From assembly GCF_047663525.1 (NCBI RefSeq), contig NC_092592.1, positions 23,022,501-23,086,500 on the forward strand: DNA of 64,000 nt, given 5' to 3'. Numbering within the stretch: the stretch's first letter is position 1; each line of letters begins with the position of its first letter. The translations under genes were made by a program, and so were the position numbers. Under the pieces are notes generated by a model. It made no database searches and was not told the DNA's origin. It was given only the letters and a program-made list of their open reading frames with translations. Source of the DNA: Anas platyrhynchos. Taxonomy: Eukaryota > Chordata > Aves > Anseriformes > Anatidae. This document shows, in pieces, positions 22,501-31,000 of the stretch.

Positions 22501-25500
22501 ACCAGACTCAGATCACTGTAAAATTTTTTCAGTTAAGGTGTGAAGCTGTATGTACAAGGCAAGGGACTGCCTGCCTGATGTTCCTACTCACATACCTGTG
22601 GGAGAAACATGGGATCACGGGGAGCTCAGAGATGGAACACCACTAGACACATCAAGAGCTGGGCTTTGGGGGCAGGCTGGGGGGTAAAGCAGTGTACAGG
22701 TTAAAAAGGTGAGCTGGGAATCACGGCATGAGACACTGACCTAACTGCAGCAAGGGGAAGAGCTGACCAGCAAGCAGAGCAGGAACCAGCTCTGTGATTC
22801 TCCCTTTTGACCCCCTAGATTTGCACCCAGCTGGAAAGAGTGAGAGACTTACACAATCTGAAGTGAGCAGTTGGGGGTGGAGAGGATTTTGAGGTGCTTA
22901 ATGTTGGCTCTGGCCACGTTGCTCTCGTAGAATCGACAGGGACATCGGTAAGTCAGGCTGACGGGTTTCTCTGTGGGACACAGGGAGAGAAAAGACATGT
23001 TACTGCCTCCTGCTCTGGGGCAGCAGCACAGACACACAGACCAGGCACGACAAAGTCCTCTCTTGCCTCCCAAATATGCAGGTGGAAAAAAAAAAAAAAA
23101 AAGTAGAAAAGCTGTAGCTTTGGAAGAGCATTTGTCTCACAGCTCAATTCTTTCACCCCACTACCCAGCCTTTTAATCCTGGTGCGTGGGATTTTGGAAG
23201 ACAAAAGAAGAGGGAGAGAAAATGGAGATAAGAAAAGAAGAAGAGATTAGAATAAGGAGCCCCTCCATTGTGCGGGGATGCTCCTGGTAATTAGACAAGA
23301 TAAAGGCCAAAAGAGGGGGCACTTGTCCTCAGTGTTGTTCTTGCCAAATGATTTTGACCCGAGGCCAAATTAGAAGGTAGCCAGAAGAAAGCGATGAATT
23401 CCAAAGAGATCAGATCAAACCGGCTCAGCTCAGGTGCAGGCTTTCAGGAGGGACTTGCTACAGAAAAGCCCCGAGTCCTTCAGCCTTTCCCAGGGCCCGG
23501 TGGCTGACCTTTCCCCACCGCAGCCAACCCTTACTTTCGGAGATGCTCGCACAAGGAGGTGTGAGCGGGAGACGTAGGATCACAGTGGTTTTGCAGGAGA
23601 GATTTGGGGTCTTTTGAACTTCCTCCAGCCCATGGCAAAGTAACAGCAACTCGAGGAGACAGCTATCTGGCGCTGAGTTCCCCGGGCACTCATCAGGGAC
23701 CACCGGGCTGGAGGAGAGTCTCATCAGCAGCATCACGAGGCTCAGAATTAAGTTTATCCCCTGGGTTAAAAGTCAGCAATATATATGCATGCAGAACTGA
23801 GGAAAGCTGCCTGGCTTTCAACACAGCATCTGATGATGCAGCCCTGCTAGATGATTTCTCCATGGAAGGACTTAATCACTGGCAACCAAGTGCACGTAAA
23901 TGAAGTCCTTGCTCTGTGTGGAAGCTTCGAAGCCCCATGCGCAATACAACACAAACACAGCACCTTTGCCTAGGAGTCTAGAAGGAGCCGCCTAACATTT
24001 TAAATGGTAACACTGGAGCAGTTTTCAGCCTCTGGGAAGAAGTGAATTCATAGAGAAGGTCCTAAGCCACGAGGTCTGGCTCATGGTGTTGATGGTCAGA
24101 TCTGTATCTGACAGAGCTTTAGATCCCACGCAGCAATCTGCCATCCTGTATATGTAGCCACACGGGAGCACTAGCAGCATCCAAGCCCTGCTCCGTTAGA
24201 TGAAGAGCTAAAGAGCAGGAAAAGGCCTGGAATCCCTAAGCTCTCTTCTAGGAAGGTGAGAAATGACACAGCTTTTTGAAGTGCAACTGATCTGCACATA
24301 TATATTTACTAACACCTGTCCCTAGCACACATAACCACAGACAACCTGGTGACATTACCCTGTCCTCAGGAAGGAAAATCCTTTTTTTCTCCTGAGCACT
24401 TCTAATGAGAGAAGAGCCAGGGTTTTATCCCATTGGCAGACAGGCAAACACAGAGAAATTCATCAGTGGGGTTCTTCCAGATTCACACCTGAACCAGGAC
24501 TAGAAGTTAACAAAATTGGAGGACATTTTCCACCAGTTTCATGGCAATACATCAGTCCAAATAACGATATCATTTATGAGTGAATAAATGGGAGAAGGAG
24601 CTCCCGTCTGTCATGTGAAGGGAGCAGGAGGGCTGCAGGGTGAGCCCCCAAACAAGTGCTATACGGACCGGTGCTAGTGAAGAAGGGAGGGAGAAGCGCA
24701 CTAGGATTTCTCACTGCTTATCTGTGCCTGAGAGCTATGCATCAGTGCACTTACATGTATATAGGAAAGGGAGGCTGAAACTGCATGCAGTCATATAGCA
24801 ACTCTCAGCACAGCTGAAGAGGAAGCACCTCTGCAGGCTCGTACTGACGAAGTGAGTTTAAGCTTTACCCTAAACAGCATTCAGATCTGTGACTTGAGGA
24901 TGCAATCCCATCTTCTCTGAGACCAGGAGAGCGACTTTCGATCCCATCCCACTCACTTGAAATCAGGAGAGAAAGCTTAACCATGACCAACATGTCTCTA
25001 AATCCCGAAGCTGTTTCCTGCCCAGGAAAAGGCATCCAGCACCGCGAGGCAGAGGGGGTACCCAGCACCGGGTGCTCTGTCACCCAAAGCAAGGCGCAGT
25101 GACAGTTCCCATGCCAGCACAAGAATCCCTTTGGCATTTCTGTGTTCCTTGCTTGCTGACCAGCAAGAGGCATGGATCAGCAGGGATGGCAGCACAGGCA
25201 CCGGGGCAGCTCTCAGCACCATTCCCAGGGAGCCGACATCCCCTGCCTCTGCCCGGCTCTCGGAGTGTGGCTGTGGCTCACTGTGCTCACAGCAAACCTC
25301 CTGCCAGGGAAACCCAGCGCACACAGTGCTCCCCGACACGGGAACCCCTACAGCAAGAAGCAAACGGGACACTGCTGGTCCTGCCCCGTGGCTGACAAGC
25401 GCATATTTCTTTATCACATTTCAAAATTTGAAACAAATTGTTCCACATGTAGTAAAGCTGACTAAGCCAGTAACTCTATGGACTTGTACTGCAGGAGTGG

Positions 25501-27179
25501 ATGCTCCATGGGTTCCCCGATGTCTAATGAACACTGAGCACAAGGTGAGGCTACTCTCTTGTATGGTCTGTTAATTGTACTGTTACATGAAAACACCAGC
25601 TTGGCTTTCATGAAACTGATTGTGCATAAAGCTTTTGGGAACTTTATCTGTCTAGCACATTCGCTTGAAATGGGTGACAGAAGAGCTAGACGCTATTCAG
25701 ACACCTCACTGTCACTCCTGCAGCCACACATCCTTAGACAAAAAGAAAAAGAAAGCAACTTTTTTGGCTCTTGACTAGCAGGACTTATGTTTTTAATAGT
25801 TTGACTGTTTTCTGACCCAGAGCTGAGTTTTGCTGGCTCTGAACACCCACCCCTGCTGACAAATTCTCTCTAACCCGATGTGCTCACTGAAATCTGCCCT
25901 GCAGGGTGGACGCTTATCAAGGCTGGCTGGTCAGAGCGAGGGAAGCTCTGACCAGGAAAGCAGGCTGGGCACGAGAAGACAAACCATTTGAAATGATGCA
26001 AGCATCGTTTTACTCCTGTTCATCCAAGACTACATTTGGTGGTATCAGGAGAGGACTGACAACTTTTTAAGTCCAGAACAGCTCCAGTTCCCTGGGGGAT
26101 AAGATGGGGATAGGCAAAACCAGCTTTACCAGGACAGCCGAGAACTTGGAGCTCACCTGCCCTCCAGGACAAGACAGCCCTGCATCTGGATCAGGGTTGA
26201 GAGCACTACTTGATGTGCAAAGAAACAGGCAAAAAGCTGTTAGCACCACAAGCCTGTGGTGTCAGTCCCCTTACACCAGTTTTTCTCCGACAGCTCTAAG
26301 CCGTTCCTCGCCCGAGCAGCCGGGCCCCCCACGCTCGCCCTGCCATGAAGACACCGCAGCGGAGCGCCCCGGCCACACGGCCTGCCCCCGCCTTCGGCAC
26401 CGAGCTATTGGGATCATCGGGAGCAATTATCTCGCTCCGGCTAAACAAAGGGGCACTGGGAGGGGACCCTTCCCCGCCCCGGGGGGGGGAGAACACCCAA
26501 GTTTCGGTCCCCGAAACGGGCCAACGCGACGGGACCGGCGGCTGCTGGGGACGCTCGGTGCCGAAGAGGGGACAAATGTGGCACACCTGTACCAAGGGAG
26601 GACCGGGGTTTCCGAGGCCGAGAGACCCTCGGAGGCTGCGGGCAGGGGTCCCGCGGCTCAGAAGCCCCCGCCCGGTCCGGGGACCCTGCGGGGACAGGCG
26701 GCCGCGGTGGCAGTGCCCTGTGGCGCTCGTCGGTGTGCTGCCCGTATAGTCCCGGTGCAGTCCGGGGTCCCCTTTTTGCTCCTCATTCTCAGAGCCCCCC
26801 AAAACCTCCCCGCGGGGCTGCGGGAGCGAGCAGGGGATGCCCTCCGAGCGCCCGCTGCTGCTCAGCCCTGCCCCGATCGAGGGAACGGGGACAGACGAGG
26901 CACGGGACCGGCCGCCTGGTTCTCATTTCTTGCAACTTTTTTATTTTTTTCTCTCTCTTTAGTGGAAATCAAGGCGCACATTTTGCAGCCCAAACGCCTC
27001 CCTGCGGAGCGAGCGCTGTCGGAGGCTCTCAGCTCCAGCACCCCCCGCATCCCCTCGCCCTCCTGCTCTGCCGGGGGCTTTCCGGCGGGCAGGGGGGTCC
27101 CGGCGGCATCCCACTTACCCTCCGAGAGGGAGACGAGGGCCAGGGCGAAGGCGAGCAGGGCGAGGGCGCGGAGCTCCAT
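13548..27179 (-). CDS. CXCL12: CXCL12, beta isoform, 4 coding exons
   Basis: The complement join is 13548-13563, 19406-19492, 22853-22970 and 27119-27179: 282 nt, 93 residues plus stop, equal to the mammalian beta isoform. It matches alpha up to Asn88. Codon 89 (Lys) is split, AA from exon 3 plus G from exon 4, followed by Arg-Phe-Lys-Met and a TAA stop. The exon 3 donor is AA|GTAAGG and the exon 4 acceptor ends CAACAG|GAGG. Finding these four extra residues in phase behind an AG, 5.8 kb away, is strong evidence that the isoform exists here. In mammals the added basic tail strengthens glycosaminoglycan binding and protects the C-terminus. Which form dominates in which tissue cannot be read from the DNA. 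Confidence 0.93.
14935..15030. mobile_element. MIR-like SINE fragment
   Basis: Contains CTCCCATCTGTAAAATGGGAT, the well-known motif near the MIR 3' end, preceded by a CTTTGGGTAACAG stretch that fits the same family. Short and diverged; family given from memory. Confidence 0.55.
15520..15660. mobile_element. MIR-like SINE fragment
   Basis: The phrase order ATGGGGAAAAATGGAGGC, TTTGCCCAGTATCAT, GTGGAAGAGCAGGGATGTG and AACCTGGGGTATCCCAGC follows the MIR core and tail seen in amniotes. Lies within CXCL12 intron 3. Confidence 0.6.
16850..17660. promoter_or_regulatory. AT-rich, conserved-looking block in CXCL12 intron 3 / alpha 3'UTR
   Basis: About 800 bases, clearly poorer in GC than the flanks and without simple repeats, including TAATTA-like motifs and several AATAAA signals on the minus strand. 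Such texture is common in vertebrate conserved noncoding or 3'UTR sequence. Conservation cannot be measured here. Confidence 0.3.
17161..17350 (-). terminator. Candidate polyadenylation signals of CXCL12 alpha
   Basis: Three minus-strand AATAAA hexamers lie at 17,345-17,350, 17,225-17,230 and 17,161-17,166 in an AT-rich block. An alternative upstream signal is at 18,971-18,976. Their clustering is suggestive only. Confidence 0.35.
17664..17848. mobile_element. Ancient palindromic interspersed repeat (MITE- or SINE-like)
   Basis: The left end (CCAAATTCTTTTCTG ... ATGTAAATCAGG) and right end (CCCCAGATCTTCACCAGTG ... GAGAGCAGAAGG) are imperfect inverted copies, with a core like CACTGGTTTCAGTAGAG. 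This structure is known from old repeats abundant in turtle, crocodile and bird genomes. The family name is not certain. Confidence 0.6.
19402..19492 (-). CDS. CXCL12: CXCL12 coding exon 3 (C-terminal helix; alpha stop)
   Basis: The acceptor is TTTGGCAG|TG. The exon completes Val39, then encodes [23 protein letters not shown] and EKALNK. Cys50 pairs with Cys11 in the known fold, and Trp57 lies in the C-terminal helix. Read through, it ends at TAA (19404-19402), giving alpha. If the site AA|GTAAGG is cut, coding stops at 19406 (87 nt used) and joins exon 4 to give beta. The SNSK stretch replaces NNNR of the human 40s loop. Confidence 0.97.
19402..27179 (-). CDS. CXCL12: CXCL12 (stromal cell-derived factor 1), alpha isoform, 3 coding exons
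   Basis: CXCL12 is a secreted CXC chemokine that signals through CXCR4 and also binds ACKR3; it guides stem cells, germ cells, neurons and leukocytes. The coding sequence is the complement join of 19402-19492, 22853-22970 and 27119-27179: 270 nt, 89 residues plus stop, the same length as the mammalian alpha form. Residues 1-21 are a hydrophobic signal peptide ending SLSEE. The mature 68-residue chain begins KPVSL, has the CPC motif (Cys9, Cys11) and the partner cysteines Cys34 and Cys50. It keeps the heparin-binding KHLK cluster (Lys24-Lys27) and the C-terminal helix ending LEKALNK. The N-terminal Lys-Pro is the known DPP4 cleavage site of this chemokine. All junctions have GT donors and AG acceptors with matching phase. 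No frameshift or premature stop is seen. Identification is by recognition of the family sequence. Confidence 0.97.
19548..19563. repeat. C16 run (G16 in CXCL12 pre-mRNA)
   Basis: Sixteen C on the plus strand, 56-71 bases upstream of the exon 3 acceptor in the transcribed sense. It may fold as a G-quadruplex in RNA or be a sequencing-prone site. Confidence 0.95.
20155..20176. repeat. Poly(A) run in CXCL12 intron 2
   Basis: About 22 consecutive A on the plus strand. No adjacent element with a poly(A) tail was recognised. Confidence 0.9.
20692..20811. mobile_element. Ancient palindromic interspersed repeat, second copy
   Basis: Phrases GATCCAGTCCTGCAAGCC, GGGCCTAATTCATATTTC, CCTTACAGTAGTGCCAAGC and CAGTGAGAATGG match the same class of sauropsid repeat as at 17,664. 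More diverged; boundaries are approximate. Confidence 0.5.
22853..22970 (-). CDS. CXCL12: CXCL12 coding exon 2 (CXC motif and beta-sheet core)
   Basis: This exon of 118 nt matches the usual length of exon 2 in mammalian CXCL12. A pyrimidine-rich acceptor ends in CCCACAG|AG, and the donor is TTGT|GTAAGT. It encodes the end of the signal peptide and mature residues 1 to about 39, from [11 protein letters not shown] to NCSLQIV, including Cys9, Cys11, Cys34 and the heparin-binding KHLK. Differences from the human chain that I can recall include Thr6 for Ser, Tyr14 for Phe, Asn17 for His, Ile23 for Val, Ser30 for Asn and Ser35 for Ala, mostly mild. Confidence 0.97.
22971..27118 (-). other. CXCL12: CXCL12 intron 1
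   Basis: A 4,148-base phase-1 intron, GTAAGT to CACAG. The first 800 bases belong to the CpG island. The rest holds no recognisable gene. A T17 run (minus strand) lies at 23,086-23,102, about 115 nt before exon 2. A block at 23,215-23,415 has two GATA-type motifs (AGATAAG near 23,226 and AGATAAAG near 23,298) and a TAATTAG, which could be an intronic enhancer but is not proven. Confidence 0.85.
27119..27179 (-). CDS. CXCL12: CXCL12 coding exon 1 (signal peptide)
   Basis: The exon has 61 coding nt: 20 codons from ATG at 27179 plus one G. The residues are Met-Glu-Leu-Arg followed by an Ala/Leu-rich core, a typical secretory signal. The donor is GAGG|GTAAGT with the intron starting at 27118, a near-consensus site. 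The start is chosen because it gives a signal peptide of the right length and lies just below a CpG-rich promoter. The minus-strand frame runs on past the donor, but that extension has no chemokine similarity and is intronic. Confidence 0.96.
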
Positions 27180-27242
27180 GCTGGGCGCTATGCTGCTCGT
27201 CCCGGCGGCGGCCGCGCTCTGAGCGAGTCCCCTCCTCCCCTG

Positions 27243-27300
27243 CCTCTATAGAGGGGCCGGGGGAGGGGAGCAGGGGGAGTAGCCAGCCTATGATTTATTG
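27243..27300 (-). promoter_or_regulatory. Candidate CXCL12 core promoter (two TATA-like elements)
   Basis: Reading the minus strand toward the ATG, an AATAAAT element lies at about 27,293-27,299 and a self-complementary CTCTATAGAG at about 27,244-27,253. The first would put the start near 27,265, for a 5'UTR of roughly 85 nt, close to the length I recall for mammalian CXCL12. The second would put it near 27,220, with about 40 nt. Either is inference; 5' end data would settle it. Confidence 0.4.
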
Positions 27301-27740
27301 CCCGTGGCATGTTATTACATCCTTCCTCTGTTAAAAAATGCTTGGAAAGGGACCAAAAAAAGAGCGAGGGCTTTCTCGCTCCGCCAGCACCGCGGTCTCC
27401 CCCCTCCCCGGGAAGCAAAGAGCCTTCCCCGCTCCCCCCCACCCCATCCTGGCCGACGGGGCTGGGATCTCAAGCACTGCAGCCAGCCCGGGCCGGGGCA
27501 GAAAGCTACTGCTCCAAAACCCCAGCCTCGGCCGGCTCCGGGCGTCCCGACCCGGCAGGTCCCGGCCCCGAGCCGCCAGGCTCCCCCCGGGGACGCATCC
27601 TGCCACGGCTCGGCCTCCGCACCCGGAGGAGAAAAATCCCCCTTCGCTCCCGTGGGCGAGAATCTAGGCTTACACCGGCGCCCCGGACATCACATCCAGC
27701 GCCTCATATGAAGTATCCTCGAAGAAGTTTTTCTCGGGGA

Positions 27741-27811
27741 TTTTTTCTTTTTTTTTTTTCTTTTTTTTTTTCTTTTTTTTTTCCTTTTTTTTTTTTTTTG
27801 GGGGGGGGGGG
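27741..27811. repeat. T-rich tract with spaced C, followed by G12
   Basis: Fifty-nine bases of T broken by C at 27,747, 27,760, 27,772 and 27,783-27,784 (spacing 11-13), then twelve G. It lies about 560 bases upstream of the CXCL12 start codon, at the outer edge of the CpG-rich region. Confidence 0.95.
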
Positions 27812-28019
27812 TCAAAGAGAAGGAAGCTTTCAGTTTTGCTTCTGCATGCTTAGTTCTAAATACCACCTTTTCACCGTATTAGCCGGTCCCAGTTCTCCAT
27901 CTGCTGCCCCATTTCGCCCCCTTTGTGTTGCAGATGCTGCTGGGCTCCCTGGCACCTCGGCTGAAAACCCCCAGAGCATCGAGAGCCCCGAGGTCCCAAG
28001 GGTGCGCTTCCCTTGAGCT

Positions 28020-31000
28020 ATCGCAGCATTGTCAAGTGTAATTGACCTAAGCATGTCCTCGCTGCCTGCAGTCCGAGACCATGGGGCCCTGTTTGTTGGC
28101 ATTCAATACTTCAAATAAACATCGAGGCTTTAGTTGAGCTGGGACCCCTCAGCTGCATTTAAAACAGGCGCCCTCAGAAAGGTTGGGATGGGGAGGGGAC
28201 CACCGGGTAAAGCTAATCCTGGCCTGGAGGTGTTCAAAGGACAGGTCCACGAAGGCACCAAAGCCAGCAGCACAGTCAGATTTTACCCCGGGTAAAGCTC
28301 TCTCTGCCACAGCACAGCAGGCTGGAGGCATTGGCCCGAGGGAAATGCCTGCACTGACACCGGGCTGGTTTCCTCCACCGGGACACAAGCTGAAAGGCAC
28401 TTCTCACACCCAGCTCCCCTAAACCTAGCTATTTGTATTTCCTTGGCTCTGTTTGCCAAGGAGCCCTGAATTTGCTCAGGCTGATCCTTGCTCTCCCCCT
28501 CTCCCTAGGCGAAATAGCACAGTAGCATAGGAACCCGAAGCACTGAAGGGGCCAATAATCGCCACTGGTGCTCGCTGCGGGTGCTCTGACAGTTGTGACA
28601 TTCTGCAGGGATGGGAGAAGTGCAGGCTTAATCCCAGCGCAAACACTGCTAGGAGCACTGCTGTCCCGCCAGCGCTCCGCCTGGCACACGGGGACGTCCA
28701 CCATGCCATAAACGAGTGTCTGCTGCAGCTGCTACCGGCACGGCGAAAACACACAGCCCCAGGATCTCATCGAAGGGGCTGGATGGACACAGAGTGAGCT
28801 CAGAGTTACATCTGAGTAGTGGTCTCCCTCCCCCCTGCTCCCCCAAACACGCACATGTGCTGCAGCCGAAGCGGAAAACTGCTGGGACCCTCGGAGGTGC
28901 CTGGTGCCCTTCAGAGCCGACTGCAAGAGCTGCAGCACACAGATACAGGGGTCCCCTACACCTCCACCCACGGTTAGCTTCAAACAGCTCCCCCAGACGG
29001 GCTGCAGGGGCAAGCTGGGGGAGCTGACCCGCACCCAGCGCTGCCTGCATTGCTTTGCCGATGCAGTCCTGCTGCTGGGATGAAGAAAAAATCTTCGTAA
29101 AAGAACTGAGCTCACCCGAACAACGAGCAATTTGTGCAAGCTGCGATACTTTTTCCACTGAGAACAAATCATTACCTACAGCACAACGATTCTGTGTTTA
29201 AGATTTAAGCAGCAGGAAAATAACAAACACAAAGCAAAACAAATCAAAAAGTGAAAAAAGAAACTCAATGAGGGTCTTGTCATTTGCCCCCCAATCTAAA
29301 ACTATGATCTCAGGGAAATCTAAATGATTTATACACTGAAAAGAAAGTTGAGTGACTTGGTAAGGGTTAAATCCCACAAAAAGCTCGTTTTAACTTCATG
29401 TTAACCCCCACAGAAGTACCTCATGCTCTTCTGAAGGCTCAGAACAGGCAGCCTGAGCCCTCGGTGAGCCGAATCCCACCCCATTCCCAAACCAACGGCA
29501 GCCAGAGCTTCCTGGCGGTCACTAACTTTAATCTCTTATCTGAACACTAACAAAGAAAGGATGAATTCAGAAATCTTAAAAATAGACCTGCTGGTGATTT
29601 CAATGCAGCTTAAGAGCCTTTTCTAATAATACCATATTACAAATTTTTAGCCTATTTGCATCAAATTACATTTCTTCTTAAACGGGAAGATGATAACATT
29701 TCTGCTGCTTAGAATTTTAGACTGGCATAACTCAGCACTGAAATCATTATCGTCTGAGCTCGCTTTAGATCCCCACAGATTATATCCACAGTAAGCCATT
29801 TCTGGCCAGTACACCACCACTCAGTATTATTAATTTTTGTTGTTGTTGTTGTTTGTTTGTTTTTTGTTTTGTTTTGTTTTTTTGTGAGTTAAGGATTAAG
29901 CTAAGTGTCCTTGAGTTGGGAAAATAATATCCCTGATTTCATCTTGTTCTCACTAATGCTATTTGACTGTGATCTCCCATAATATTTCCTGGGCTTATTA
30001 TCTGTAACTAAACGTATCATTTTTTGGATGGCCACAGTTTTCATGAAGGATTTCTGTTTAAATGGAGTTAAGATTCACTGTGCATCTCAGCAATTGAGAA
30101 TAAAATACATTACAAATCAAGCATGTAAATCCCAGGAAATTCAGTGATCTAGAGTTAAGGTAATTTACATTTAGAAATCTCTATGTATTAGGCTGTGGGA
30201 CTGCACAATTAAGATACCAAATCAACCTTATCTCTGCTTTGCTGTAACATCATGCAAGAGCCCTGACGATAACAACTAGCACAGATTAGTATCTTTGATG
30301 CAGATTCTTTTCAAGGCACGGTTTTTTAAAGAATGTTTAAACTGCTTATTTCCACATGCTACGAAGCTGTGACAGAAAATAAATGAAAGAAGCTAAAATG
30401 TTAACATCGAAATTGTTTAACTATTGCATGGCATCCTTAGAGTGCAGAGCTGAGAGTGTTTGGAGAATTTCAGCGTTCTGATATTTCTGTGTGTTTATAT
30501 TCTTTTCTAACTCAATCTAACACTGAAATTCCTTGTGTTACCATACTTTCAAACAATAATAATAAAAAAGCATCCACACAAAGCTCTTCTTTAGTTACTC
30601 ACTATGTATCTTTACATTTACCTCCATCTTACTGCTTACTGTCGTTCTTGTGTTGATTAAGAGTTTTGATTTCTTTTGTTTTTTAAATAAGCCTTGTTTT
30701 TGCAACTTTCCTACATGGGTGATATTTTTTGTCTGCACTAGTAACCAGGTGAAAGCTTGAAAGCTTTCCAGTATTGCTGAGCACTCAAGCAGCAGCCATA
30801 AGAGGACAACTCTGGAGTAGCTTGAAGATCTTTCCTGACTCCTGTCTTTGACCTTCTTGTTTGAAGTGCTTAAAATAAAGATTATTTTCCCTCCCTATTG
30901 TCCTGTCAAGGTTCCAGCCTCCTCTTTTACAAATGTGAACAGAGCTTTTAGTATTAAGTATTTGCAGCAAAGTAGCATGAACTACAAGAAGTGATTTGTT

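Larger units (their letters stand above)
19493..22852 (-). other. CXCL12: CXCL12 intron 2
   Basis: A 3,360-base phase-2 intron, GTAAGT to GGCAG. It contains an old sauropsid-type repeat (20,692-20,811), an A-run (20,155-20,176) and a C16 run (19,548-19,563; G16 in the transcript) close to the exon 3 acceptor. No other coding signal was seen. Confidence 0.85.
26280..27690. promoter_or_regulatory. CpG-rich island over CXCL12 exon 1 and promoter
   Basis: GC content and CpG frequency rise sharply against both flanks, and the island spans the 5' end of intron 1, exon 1 and about 500 bases of 5' flank. Many GC-box-like runs (GGGCGG, GGGGAGG and their complements) are visible. Such islands mark promoters of broadly expressed vertebrate genes, and CXCL12 is known to have one. 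Boundaries were judged by eye. The lack of stop codons here produces long false ORFs on both strands. Confidence 0.8.

Noticed and set aside
26862-27116. Continuation of the CXCL12 exon 1 frame past its donor as coding
   Set aside because: A strong GTAAGT donor ends the exon, and the true exon 2 with the chemokine sequence joins in phase.
26104-27222. 372-codon plus-strand ORF as a new protein-coding gene
   Set aside because: It lies in CpG-rich DNA where stops are rare, overlaps CXCL12 exon 1 in antisense, is rich in Pro/Arg/Ala/Gly from composition, and has no domain. Kept only as a low-interest finding.
27309-28016. 235-codon plus-strand ORF upstream of CXCL12
   Set aside because: Runs through the T-rich tract and G12 and through GC-rich promoter sequence; no domain and obvious low-complexity translation.
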